Below, piece by piece: positions 33,382-44,928 of a stretch of DNA of 64,000 bases; the first letter of the stretch is position 1; each line of letters opens with the position of its first letter. The notes beneath the pieces are model-generated. The model was given only the letters and a program-made list of their open reading frames with translations, did no database searches and had not been told where the DNA came from. The DNA is from Austropuccinia psidii (taxonomy: Eukaryota; Basidiomycota; Pucciniomycetes; Pucciniales; Sphaerophragmiaceae). Location: assembly GCA_023105745.1 (NCBI GenBank), contig JALGQZ010000015.1:23231499-23295498 (forward strand). The letters are read 5' to 3'. Made by a program: the position numbers and the translations under genes.

Positions 33382-33386
33382 AAAAT
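33382..33386 (+). repeat. Target-site duplication of A2, right copy (AAAAT)
   Basis: Perfect partner of 23350-23354. Confidence 0.95.
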
Positions 33387-34157
33387 GGCTAAAAATGGCT
33401 AAAAATGGCTTAAACCAGCCCTTTTTTGGTCTAAACCAGGGTTCAATGATGCCATAATTGGCTTTTCTGTTGTCAGACTGTTTTTCACGACTGACAAGAG
33501 TATATTTTACTTTTGGAGTAAGAGAATTGATGGCTATAAAAGAATGTCTTCTTTGCCCCACTTTTCTCTTCATGTTAGAATCTTTTCCTTTTATTAATTA
33601 GTTTAAACACTGTTAAACCAATCAATCAAAGATTCCAACCACCAATTTTTAATCATTTTAATCCTTCAAACCACGTGAAAAAATCATTATAATCATTGTT
33701 TGTAACTCTTATAATCATTTTTACCCCTGAACCACCCCAAAAGTGAATTAAAGCATCTTTCATCACTGTTAACTTTGTCACTTTGTTTCCAAATTCACTC
33801 TGGTCACTTTTGGGCGTGTTTTCTCTTTAATATTCTTCTTAAAGACTTTGCTCTTTAATTAATTGCTTGCAGTTCTTTGCTCAATTAATTTCAATTGAAA
33901 TTGCTCTTGAAGAAATTTCTTTTGTAGCCTTAAAATATCTCTTGTAGAGTATTTTTTGGATAAATTTTTATTGGTAAAACAATAAATCTTTATAATATTA
34001 TTGTTTTATACTAATAAAGTTATAAACAATAAATTTGGCGTGTTTCCTCTTGAAAATAATATTTCTTACTATTTTTAATAGAATTTTACCTTATACAAAT
34101 TTTGAGGACAGGAAAAGTACTTGATTTTTTATCAAAGTTTCATATCCACACCTTACA
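33387..34157 (+). repeat. 3' LTR of A1, second part
   Basis: Continues the A1 LTR from the ggctaaaaat array to the terminal CCTTACA. Together with 22288-23354 it makes a full-length LTR. Confidence 0.95.
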
Positions 34158-34162
34158 TCCTT
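34158..34162 (+). repeat. Target-site duplication of A1, right copy (TCCTT)
   Basis: Perfect partner of 14024-14028. Confidence 0.95.
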
Positions 34163-34250
34163 AGTACATCGGGTAAGAAATATTGTATTGCATCTTAAAG
34201 TTTTCCTTCTTTCTTTTCAAGGATTAGGACAACAGATAACCCATAGTTGA
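34163..34250 (+). pseudogene. Candidate 3' exons of the acidic-protein gene beyond A1
   Basis: 34163-34172 would complete the 43-nt exon begun at 13996. It is followed by a GTAAGA donor (34173) and a strong acceptor (TTCTTTCTTTTCAAG, 34221), a 49-bp intron. The next exon, entered with one carried base, reads LGQQITHS and stops at TGA 34248-34250. The match of donor, acceptor and frame across a 20-kb insertion is suggestive but not proof. Confidence 0.35.
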
Positions 34251-36814
34251 AACTTGTCTTATTTTCAGCTGGTTATGGCAGAGCTCAATGTAGAGATAAC
34301 AAGAGATGGAAAATGCATCCATCAGTTACATAGAATAGGAATAAAGAATTGAAAGTTTCACTTTTCCCCAAAGCTCCCTTTGAATTTGTCTAGAGAATGA
34401 AACTCCTGCAGAAAATGACACTAAGAACCCAACGAGGGACAAATGGCACTTTCTTTACTTAGAATCAACTGCATTGTGAATATTTCTCAAATATTTTATA
34501 CCAGCTTAAGGAAGGATCCCACCAACATTTCGAAACTGGTGCAAGAGTACTACCCACAAAATCTCATTGAGAACCATTCCTCATACCTTTCCAAAATATT
34601 TTCTACGAAACACAATGTCTTTTATTCTTGAAGCCAACGAAAAAGTACAATTTCTCTTTTCAGGAATGACAATATCACCTGAAGATCTAATTGACTTGGT
34701 AATTGAATGTAGGTGATATTTAATCTTCCTCATATATTCGAGACTACAATGAAAGTGTGGCTTGAAGAGTGAACGATTAAAGAAAAACCCCAAAAGATAG
34801 ACAATTTTTTCAAGATTGATTTAAGAAAACTTCAGGAGAATCCAGGAGAAAAAATTAAATATCGTGGAGCCAAATGAGGAAAGGAGAAGACAGTGACTAT
34901 CCCAAACCCACACCCAGATAGCACAATGCTATCGTAAAATACGCGGAAAGTTTTTCCTTTCTAAAGAATAGCAAATTTAATAAAGGAAAGAGAAAAATCA
35001 AATCACTAAATTCTTCAAAGAACTTAAATACCTCTAAGAAACTTATCATATCTTGTGGAGAAATGAAATAGACCCCAAAAAATCTCTCTATCTTCAAAAA
35101 ATTGAAACAAAAATCTCAATCAATAGATAATTCCAATGGAGATTCATTAAATTCATACGGAGTTCGAGTATCCCACGTTTAGCTACCCCACTACTTTCCG
35201 AAACTGAAATGATCTCTACGCGTTGATTCTCTAGACAGAAATCTAATAATATTAGGTTGGGGTGTGAAGCCAACGTACAAGCTGATGTAAAGATAAACCA
35301 GCCTTTTTAAGGTCATTTGAGAGATATAATCATTATATCTCATATGTAGAATTCATGAGTGGTAGTTCTAAACTCTACGAGGAAAAAAAGAATTCCTTCT
35401 CAAACATGAAAAAAACTAATTTTACCCAGCTTTTGGCAATCTATCCCCAGGATATTGAAAAATAATGTTTCCTAAACAGATGGTAAACCAACCTAAATGT
35501 ACAGATTTCTCACTAATTAAAGCTTTCCAAATTCTATCAAAACTATTTTTCCCACCTGTTATAAGGAAGGTAAAAAATTCTTATGCAAAGAACTTTGGCC
35601 ATATTGACACTGCTGGAAACCTAGTGTACTAATATGAACTTAGAGTATGCATTAGATATATTTGTTTTCTATGGCCCAGATTTGTGAAAGGAAAGTCTGG
35701 AAAAGGACAAATTTTACAAAATTCCATTCAGAAGGTTCTAAATCAGGCCAAAAAAAGAATTCAGCCTTAAGGCAGAAACTGGAAGTAAATTGAAAAGTGA
35801 AAATTACAACCACATATATGACACCCTCAGGATAGGTTCCTGCTACACGTCTATAGCCTTGATGACTTATTATGGAAAGAGGAGGTGAGAACCACCACCT
35901 AAATTTGAACCATAATTCCTAAAAGATATTTCAGTATATTAACCCCTCACCCCAAGTGGTTCAAATGAGAATAATCTCAAATAAATCATAGGACTTTTGG
36001 ATTTTTATGCCTGTACTCAAATACTATTCAAAGAGGAAATAACTGAGCAAAAGGATCAGAAGGGGTCTTCCTTTAATATTGGGTGGGACAAGAGGCATAC
36101 CAAAAAGTAAAGAGTAATACAGGATATTATAAAATGACCCACCATTCTAAATTTGAAAATGAAACTTTTACAATGAAGTTCTCAAAGGACACCAATTAAT
36201 TCCTGATTTCACTACTTTCAGGATTTCTCTATGAAACAGTAAGGAAGCTACAAAGTCTGTGGGTAGGTTTTTGAAGGATGGGGAGATTTGTAAATGAAAA
36301 AGGTCACATTAAATCTAATCTGGGGAATAAATAGGTCCTCTTTGTCTTTCCATATGAATTAGAAAACCTTCCACCCAAAAACAACAATTTCTGTCCCTAG
36401 AATCCAATGAAGACTTTCTATGGCCTCATCTATGCTTCTGGATCCACGTATGAGTTGTTTCTGATCCATTAACAGTGAACACCTCTTTCAGGGAACAAAT
36501 CAGTATCATTGAGATATCTGTGACACATTGGAACCTCCACTTAAAATGTCTATGAGGTGATATTTATTCATATTAGATGTAGTACTCTTATATGAACTTT
36601 GTAATGGGTCATGATGGTGGTATATCCTTGTATGGATCTTCTATACCAAATTGTGGTTTTGAAATATTTCAGCCCAAGTCATTTTTGGAGATAATGATTG
36701 TGTAGTGAACATATGAGCTGGATGTTTGAGTCATAATGGACCTTATGATGATAGAAGAATTACAATTTGCATAACTCCACGTTCTTGTTCCTGTTTGGCT
36801 TGATTTAAGATACA
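34251..36814. other. Stretch without a recognisable gene
   Basis: Somewhat less AT-rich than the LTRs. It holds only short unsupported ORFs (34443-34631 plus; 34581-34793 and 34897-35097 minus; 36669-36926 minus). No repeat-family match was seen, so it may be host intergenic DNA downstream of the acidic-protein gene. Confidence 0.5.
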
Positions 36815-36992
36815 TGACAGCTTTACTATGTGACAATGCTAAGTAATTGATGATGAGGTCCTTTTCCAGCATAGAAGGCCTTATTTTATCACTTTTGTTA
36901 CTGTGAGGGTCTGTTAAACTCTTCACACATCTGGAGAATGAAATTTTTCAGTATGGAGGTTGGATTGTGGCTTTTTACTATCAATTCTGATT
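36815..36992 (-). repeat. 3' LTR of C, part left of B1
   Basis: Resembles 55190-55365 of the other C LTR (ATTGATGATGAGGTCC, then TTTACTATCAATTCTGAT). The outermost roughly 250 bp of the LTR is missing or too diverged to see. Confidence 0.65.
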
Positions 36993-36997
36993 TAAAC
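36993..36997 (+). repeat. Target-site duplication of B1, left copy (TAAAC)
   Basis: Partner is TAAGC at 49840-49844, one G/A transition apart. Removing B1 restores a sequence like the C LTR at 55365-55375. Confidence 0.8.
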
Positions 36998-38411
36998 TGT
37001 CAGCCTGTGACTCAAAACCAGAGCACAAGCATGACAGCCAAATACCATAAACCAATGGTAAAGCTAAGATACCACCAAAGCATGGGGCTGAGCCAAACCA
37101 GCTCAAAAGGTATCAAAAGAAAGAGGAAACTCACCTCTTTCCAACTATAAAAATCCTATAATCATAGGAAAAAGAATAACAAATTTATTCCTTCTTGAAG
37201 TTGTTTCTGAGCATAAACCTTAGTTCTCACCTCCCATCTGAAATCTAGAGGAAGAGGTTTAACCCTGGAGAATGGGTATTCAAATTGAAGATCTAAGTCA
37301 GGGCTATCCAATGGTACTAGGAAAAATGAGCTAAGAACAAAACCACGGAAGGTAGGGCCAAAATAAGGTCAAATAAGGGTGAATAAAATATTCACCCCTC
37401 ATGTAGCTTCTACAGGTTTAGTGTATGATATTTAAAGTGGGGTCCCTTTGGAAAGAGCACAATCAGGGCTATCTGATGGTGCTATTCATTTCTCCATATC
37501 TCATCCAGAACAAAAGTAACAGAAAAAAGAAGCTCCATACAGTTATTGAGAAAATAAAATATCTGAATAACAAAGTTGGACATGGCATACCTTTGTCATA
37601 TTTTGTATTAACCATGGCAAATGAAGTACAATTGTGTATATCGCATTAAGGGCTACAGAATGAACCAAATTTGAGCTCAATATCTCAAAAACTGACAGAG
37701 TTATAGGAGTTTTAAGGCTAAAATCACACAATTGGGCCAATACACCTTTTCTGTGGGATAATATTCCATAACCAGATTATGAGGTGTAAAAAAGACAAAG
37801 AATCATTTTCATAATTAAATATCTTATACTTTATTCAATACTGGGGTCCAATGCAGGTTCTGTACAGAATTCTATGTGTCATACAGGTCAGAAGAGGGCT
37901 GTGGTGTCCCCAGATCAAAATTTTCACCCCGCATTGGTAAAAACTGCCCAGTTGTGGTTTCAAAACCACATCTGAGCCCAATACAGAGTATACAGGCCTT
38001 GTGGAAACCACAAGAAAGTACACTGAAATGAAAAATCTTCACTTCATCCACATGAAATTTTCTAGATGACCTTTTCAGCAAATTTCAGGATAAAAAGGTC
38101 CCTTTCTCTGCCCAAAAGAGGAATCCCAACCCTGCTCTTCAATTCCTACATATTGAAACTTTCAAACAAAGCTATACTATTGCAAAATAATCAGGTATAA
38201 CTATTTTCTTAATTATTGCAAACTTTATTATAATAAGCCAATTGGTAAAGCTGCACCCAGGGCTTTAAACACTGCTCACCACCACTAAATGTTTTTGGTA
38301 AAGCCCTTTATATGGATAAAAGAACTTTTTCTTATCATTTTATACATGTCAAAGTCATATTTAAATTTTTATATACTGTTATTATCACTTTTTCATAGAC
38401 TCAGCCTGACA
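36998..38411 (+). repeat. 5' LTR of B1
   Basis: TGTCAGCCTGTGACTC...AGCCTGACA. The same start and end occur in the B1 3' LTR and in B2. Its small ORFs are not credible genes. Confidence 0.93.
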
Positions 38412-38430
38412 TTTTGGGGGCCTGGCTGTG
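38412..38430 (+). other. Primer-binding-site candidate of B1
   Basis: TTTTGGGGGCCTGGCTGTG directly follows the LTR. The core TGGGGGCC is shared with A1/A2 and B2. Confidence 0.6.
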
Positions 38431-38466
38431 TTTTTGAGCATTTTCTTGGACTATTCTAATGCAAAA

Positions 38467-38986
38467 GTGAGTTTTTCTCTTAAATTTCTTTTATTGACAC
38501 TATTATTTCTTTTTTTAGCAGAAATATTAAAAAAATAATATTATATTATATACCACTGTGTTTTGAATTTTTCACATGGTTAATTATAATTTGATCACCA
38601 TAAGTGTTATTTTGGGAATGTTTTGCATGTTAAAACACTTAAGCCATCAATATTTTTCCTTTTTAATTAAAAATAAAACCTCTTCTACTGTAAATAACAG
38701 TGTTATAGGAGTGGTTGGGAATATTGATAATTTCAATTTCCAATTACAGAACCACTTCATGTTACACTTTTTAATTACAAGTTAATCTGTGACATACTGG
38801 TATGCAAAAAGTACACCAAAATCCACAAAACAGTATTTTTGGAATGTAATTGATAATTTCAATTACAACAGCATAATAAAAGGGAATACTATATAAATAT
38901 ATTGCGCAGAGGCCATTCCTAGACATGAAAACAGAATTTCAAGAAGTCTTAACTGACATAAACCCTCTTTTTCCTCTATGATTCAG
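38467..38986 (+). other. Putative leader intron of B1
   Basis: Donor AAAA|GTGAGT at 38467 and acceptor TATGATTCAG|TG at 38986 (520 bp). The join makes AAAATGGATGAAAAC, creating the ORF1 ATG as in B2 and A1. Confidence 0.6.
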
Positions 38987-40052
38987 TGGATGAAAACTTA
39001 ATATCACTTGAAACCCAATCACAAGGAAACAAACCAGTGATACCATCAGAACCAGAAGGCAAGGGCAAAGGAAAGAGGCATAGTGAAGGCCTCATCACAA
39101 CCAAGACACGGACACCAATTTCCACTCAGATAAGTAGACAAACACAAAACTCTGAATCAATACAAGGTAAACCAGCCTTGATAACCTGTACAGGGAAGAT
39201 TACAGTAACTAACCCATTTGAAACTTCTAAAGGCAAATTGCCCAAATAGGTTGATAACAAATTTGTACAAGGAACAGTCAAAGTTAAATAACCTCATAAC
39301 GTTAAGTTTCTGACTGCTTGGAAATACCAATCTGTCACCTGTACACCTCAGGAACCTTGAAATCCCAAGGAGCCAGCCAGAGGACAGAGAAGGCCTTTTC
39401 AGAACCAGAAGACCTGGAACAGGACACCTTGGACACAGTGGCGGATGGCAAGACACTGAGGGAAATCATACCCACTCTGCCATTCACTTTCCAATTCAAC
39501 AAAAACCTTAAACCAGAGGACTGGAAGGATATGGATCAAGCTCTTCAGTTCCACCAACTCCTCAAAGATGTTTTCCAATGACACATGTAGAACAAGATGT
39601 TTGAACAAGCACCCCACTGGGTAGAACTTGGAGAAACCTTTCAGAAAGTATATCTCAAAGAGATACCCTTCAAAGATCTTATGGTAATCACCAAAGGATG
39701 GAACCCCACCAGGAAGTTCAGACTCCTGGAGGAGCCAGCAACCAGGATAAGGGAGAATCAAGCAAATATCCAAGCTATAGAAGAACAGCTGAACCAGACA
39801 GGGCCTACTCTAATTCATTCAGGCTCACAAGGAGTAGACCAACCTAGCTCTCCAGTGGCTTCACACCATTCAGAATCCAGAAGATCAGTGGCCAAGAGTC
39901 ACCATTATTCACAATCCCAGGTATTTTACAGGAGAAGACAAGGATAAAAGGGAAAAAACAAGACTTCTTTCAGCCAAAGGCAGAGAGAGTCAGACCCAAT
40001 GATCCGGAAGCTTTTGGAATTGGTGAAAGAAGTACACAAGAGCCAGAAATAG
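38987..40052 (+). pseudogene. ORF1 of B1, decayed
   Basis: The first exon (DENLISLETQSQ...) is followed by a lost intron donor near 39283 (AAAGTTAAAT where B2 has AAAGGTAAAT). The acceptor CACCTCAG at 39351 is kept. The second exon carries the family core (FTFQFNKNLKPEDW, WVELGETFQK, KGWNP), a Ser/His-rich segment (SPVASHHSESRRS) and a basic C-terminus (LVKEVHKSQK) ending at TAG 40050-40052. Breaks include TAG near 39247, two stops near 39580-39590 and a TAA near 39945. Closely related to B2 ORF1, more distantly to A1 ORF1. Function unknown. Confidence 0.75.
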
Positions 40053-41778
40053 TTTTATATAATTCTACAATAAGAAGCCCCAATAATGGAAATATTTACC
40101 CCACTCAGAATGAACACAGTGTTGTTACATCTGAGAGTAACTGTCACAAGCATATGTAATAACCCCCCAATGGGTGTTTACATCAAATAAAGCCTGACCT
40201 CATTTTATGGCGGATTGGTCATTTCATAAGCTTTTGGCCAATTGGACCTCTATGGTGTTTTATAGCCTTTGGGACATATCAATTTTCAATGGCCACTTAT
40301 GGCCTGAGGCCTTATCCTGCAACCATTGGCCCATTTGGCCGATTCTCCACCTCACCACCCCCAGGCCAATACCTTTGTTTTTTGGACTGGGGGTTTTATC
40401 ACGAGGGCCTTTGGCCCAACCCCTTTGATTATGGGCTCAAAGGCCCAAATGGCCCAAAAAGATTATTTAGGACCCCTATGGCCTCTATGGCCCATGGTCC
40501 GCGGTTTTTACACCATGGCCCACAGTTCATGGGACCTTTAGGCCCCTTTTGGCCTAAATCCAATGAGGCCAAAAGGGGACAAGGGGGACGTCCACCAGCC
40601 TCCAAGGCCTGGTGGGTTCCAAACCACAAGTGGGCCAACCTGAGCCTCTTTTGGCCCCAGTCTCAACAATCCCAAAATGGCCAAAAAAACCCAGGACCCA
40701 AAATTGGCCACTTTAAACCCCTGGCCTTTGGAAACTACCAGAGGCGACAAGATCAGGTCCAGAAAAGTTTCCCCTCAATTCAGGGGAAGAAATCTCCTTC
40801 ACCAATGTACTCCATACCAAAGGATCCAGGAATGGTGCCTATATGGTATAATATACCATTATGCACCAATCTTTCTCAGCAATCCAATGTTGATGTTTTC
40901 AGGAAAAAATTATGCCTTTTAAATTAAATTCTCCCAATCCATCACCCATTTTGAAAGAAGTCTTTTCAGTCATTCAGCCTTGAAATCCCTGGCGGCTACC
41001 AGAAGACCATTTGAGGACCCAACCACCTGGCCCTGCAGGAGTTGGTTGGTCTTTTCTTTTCACAATCATTCAAAGGTTAATTTAAAGAGGTTATCAATCA
41101 GTCAATCAGTTGTCAATACATCAAGTACTTCAGTATACTTTGGAAAACTCAATTGGTCCATACAGGCTGTATTCAAGCAAGCTGTATGGCCTTGGCCCTT
41201 TTGGCCTAATTCATATTCCACTGTGAGAATTCAGTCACACAGTTCATTTCCTGAGATGGCCAGATCTGTATTGTCCCAAAGCAGTCAATACAGCTGGGTG
41301 ATGAACCCTTGAGCATTAGTCTTCACCTTTTCTTCCCTGGGGACGTTTTCCCCAGTTAATTAATATATTGGATTCATTTATATCCTTATTTTATCTTCAT
41401 TTATCAAAGTAAATCCTGATAATCCTAAGTCAGTAATTTGCACCTTTTCTTCTTTGCCTGTCAGTGGATATTGGTGGTAATATCCTTTACTAATTCCATT
41501 GTTAATTCTGGAAGGTTGAAACAGTGAATTGAGGATTCATTTGGTTGGATATTTGGCTTTTAGCTTTCTCTTATTCTTTTGGCCATTAGATTCCTTCTTT
41601 ATTTTATCTTTGGCACATTTTTCCTTACTATTATTCTTCTTTAAAGAAATAGAATCCTTGTTATTTCTTTATTCTTTTGGAGCCCTCCAAGTGATTTCTT
41701 GATTCCTGGGTGCCTGGCCACTCTTGTTTTCAACCAGAGCCCCTGTGACAGTAACTCAAGCAGTGATTTACTGTCGTT
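40053..41778 (+). other. B1 spacer between ORF1 and gag
   Basis: 1.7 kb with no counterpart in A1, where ORF1 and Gag overlap. It includes the GGCC-rich island (40205-40730) and then T-rich sequence. It ends in an acceptor-like TCGTTACAG just before an ATG at 41780 that opens the gag frame, so part of it may be an intron. B2 leaves the window before the equivalent region, so whether it is normal for the family is unknown. Confidence 0.45.
40205..40730. repeat. GGCC-rich island
   Basis: About 25 GGCC motifs within roughly 525 bp, mostly as tttggcccc or tatggcc, in otherwise AT-rich DNA. The overlapping Pro/Gly/Trp-rich ORFs on both strands are products of this composition and not proteins I would believe. 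Confidence 0.6.
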
Positions 41779-41779
41779 A

Positions 41780-43205
41780 CAGATGTCCAAATATGCAGAG
41801 AAAACTCAAAAGCAGTTTGCAGAGCTCCAAGAAAGCTATTTGAGGATGGAAAAATTAACATCCTCAATGGACAAGATAGTAAAAACCCTCTAAAAGGCCA
41901 TGATCAATTGAGCACAGCCTCTGAGGAAACGGATAAAAGACTGAATCAAGTCTTTGAAGAACAGCACCCCTGCAAAAGGGACAGCAATTGTCTGGATAAA
42001 GACTTAAACAAATTGTTTAGTGTCTACCAAAACATGAAGCCCAAACCACAAGGCAATGTTTTGGATAATACATACCACCAAGGAGACATCAAACCAGATG
42101 CCTTGTTGGAGAATAAGTAAAGGGCTCCATATCAATACAAAGATGGAGCTAAAATGTCTTATTCTGAGAGAGAAGCGTTGAAAAAACTTCCAGAGCCCTG
42201 AAGCTGGCCAAAATTCTCTGGCACAGGAGAATATGATCATATGGAGCTCATTGATCATATTGATAGACTCTTAATTGATGTACCAAGAATACCAGATTAT
42301 TGAATTACTGCTAGACTCAATACAGCATTCAAAGGAAATGCTATAATTTAGTAAATAGAAATGAAAAAAATCCATGGCAGAAGAAACTGGCCATGGTGGA
42401 AGAGAAAAATAATCCAAAAGTACAGAAATGGTACTTGGATATGGCAAAAGACCATGCCATTTGAAAATTACAAATACTGTGTAGACAAAGATCCATATTA
42501 GTGGTTTCCTAGAAAGTCTAAAAGACTCAAAGCCATTGATCCTCAAATGAATACTCACATGAGGAATGAAAAACTGCTGACACAAATTCCAGGTGAACTA
42601 GAGCATGCACCAAAATGCAGATGCAACCAAAGTTGCACTCTAGGTGACATTGAAAACACCTTACAACATATAAGGAAAAGAACAAACATAGGTAAATATT
42701 CCCAATATAGAAGCAGTAGTTTCAAAGAGAAAAAGCCTTTCAGGGTGGACTTCAAAAATAAACTCAAAGAAAGAGTGGCAGAAGTTACCAAAAAGAAAAA
42801 CTATTATCAAAATTGTGGGTCAACAGACCACTATGCTAATAACTGTCCAAAGGCAAAGAAGAAATTCTATGCCATTGAACCAGTCCCAGAAGAAGAATCT
42901 CCAACAGAGGATTCTGAATCAGACTCTATGGGTGATGCCATCAGAGAAAAATCTGATGATGATCAATACCCAAGAGAAGAACTCCTAGTGGAATACCAAG
43001 AGGAAAAACGACTTGATATTCAGGACATACAGTTAGAAGCAGGAATTCCACAGGAAACTGCAAATGAGAAGTTGTGTAAACACACACAAGATTCACAGGC
43101 ATTCCTAGTTAAACCAACTAAAGGAATGGCATACATACATGGAACAGCCACAAAGATAACTTTTTGTATTGAAAATTATCAACACCCATTCATCATTGGC
43201 AGTAT
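41780..43205 (+). pseudogene. gag remnant of B1
   Basis: Starts MSKYAEKTQKQF, a likely coiled-coil N-terminus. After a frame change come KRLNQVFEEQHP and then the capsid-like part, WPKFSGTGEYDHMELIDHID, matching A1's [13 protein letters not shown]. The zinc knuckle reads YYQNCGSTDHYANNC, in which the first cysteine has become tyrosine. The stretch 42547-43205 is open. Stops near 42118, 42202, 42301 and 42350 break the rest. Confidence 0.85.
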
Positions 43206-44928
43206 GGTATTCCGTACCTTTTTACCAGTTTCAAGAATTTTTTTGAAAATTAAAAGTTTGAAAATCAAGATCACAATGAATAATTCAGGAAATCAACACT
43301 CAAAGGACATTATTGAAAAATCACACACACTCAGGAACAACCTCAATAGTAAGGAGGAATGGAAGAATTTACCATTCATAATAGAAATAACCAACATATT
43401 TCTACAATTAAATGAAAAATAGGGGAATCCAATGTTATGGAATTATACAAGAAAACCTACATATAAGCCTTACAGAATCAATAATAGGCTTAATACATAC
43501 AGAAACTCAAAATTACATAGGAAAAGTAACATTGTAACAATATACCCACTCTAAATCCATCAGGAAGATTATATCACTAAGAATCCAATACATCAAAAAT
43601 AAATAAATGATATAGTTCATATGACACAAGGATCATCTGAAAGTATAAAATTCATATCAATACATGAAAATCCACTAAAACTTAAAAATTACACAACAAT
43701 ACAGGAGCCCAAATAAGACTTATGCAGTCCACATGCATAAGATCTCGCCATTGAACAGCCACAGGATTATTAAAATTGAACTCAAGTTAAATTCAACTAG
43801 CTGCATGCAAGGAAAATACACTAAAACTGTAAAGTAAACAGAAATTACAGTAATCAAAGATTAAAACTCAAGAAGATATCCCCACATTACACAGCATGAT
43901 CACCTGGAACTAAATAAATATTACAAACAAATTACACATGGGCTTATTCACATGACACCATCTTCATCCTTTACTCACTAGCATTAATTCCTCAAGGCTG
44001 TGTAAGCTGACTAAAGCAGTGTGTAAAGGAGGAGTCATCTTATACTTTTATCAAAAACCCTACCAAACAAAAAACATCTCAATCCACATTTTGACCAAAC
44101 AAATGGTGAAAATATCTCAGTCATATGATACCATTCCCAATTTTACACACTAGCATTAATCTCTCAAGGCTGTGCAAGATTACTAATGTAGTATAACAGA
44201 TAGGTCATCTGACTTTTGTTACAAAAATCTACACCAGAAAAATTATCTCAAGGCCAAGAATAAAACTTTACATGGAGAGCCCATGCGTACTTCTCACAAC
44301 ATGAAAGGAGGCCTCTGTCTCTCATTTTCTCCTCTTTCCTCATGCAAAGAATTATATACCAAGAAGGAGAATAATTATCCATCCCTTACAAGTAGGTTAA
44401 TCTACAAATTATTGTTATTAAATTACACTAAATAGTGGTTTATAAATAGCTGTAGTTAACAGTACGTCTGCCTATATTATAAATTCATCTCTTAGTAAAA
44501 TCCTCATATTAAAACAAATTAAGAGAAATATTATTCTACTCTTCTCACTAGAAGACAAGTCATTATTATTATTATTTATCAAATTAAAAAAATAACAAAC
44601 AAATTTACACATTAGTAGTTTCATTAAGCTTACTATTAAAAGCTCTTATTATCCAATACCATCCCCCTTATCATCAATTATTACTATTATAAGTAGTAAT
44701 CAAACTATAAATCTTCACCAGTATTCTTTTAAAAAAAACATATAGTGGTGTTATTATCTATAATACTTATTAGCTATACAATTGTTATTATCACATATAT
44801 ATTCAACATATTATCAAAATTATGTATCAATTACACTTATTCAAAATATTAAACAATATTATTATATATTCTCACTTATATAAATTACTCTCAAATTAAA
44901 CTATTATCCAGTAAACCAAATCTGTTTA
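43206..44928. other. Unidentified block inside the B1 protease region
   Basis: Homology to Gag-Pol stops near 43205 (HPFIIGSM) and resumes at about 44929 (SASGKMKPIG). Roughly 36 protease residues, including the catalytic Asp, are missing at the junction. The block is AT-rich and without genes. It holds two similar segments (CACTAGCATTAATTCCTCAA near 43977 and a variant near 44149). It may be a solo LTR or an insertion-deletion; I could not define termini or a target duplication. Confidence 0.5.

Larger units (their letters stand above)
14029..34157 (+). mobile_element. Complete Ty3/gypsy chromovirus A1 (with A2 nested in its 3' LTR)
   Basis: Plus-strand LTR retrotransposon, about 10.1 kb once A2 (10,027 bp) and one AAAAT copy are removed. 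Order: 5' LTR 14029-15868, primer-binding region, ORF1, gag-pol, purine tract, 3' LTR (22288-23354 plus 33387-34157). Perfect TCCTT target duplications flank it. The long gag-pol frame is uninterrupted. However, some motif residues differ from A2 in the less expected direction (NEP for NAP in RT, ADGLRR for ADGLSR in RNase H). It may therefore be inactive despite an open frame. Confidence 0.96.

Noticed and set aside
40289..40927. 212-codon Pro/Gly/Trp-rich ORF
   Set aside because: Driven by the GGCC-rich island; overlapping ORFs of the same flavour occur in other frames and strands, and there is no start context or relative.
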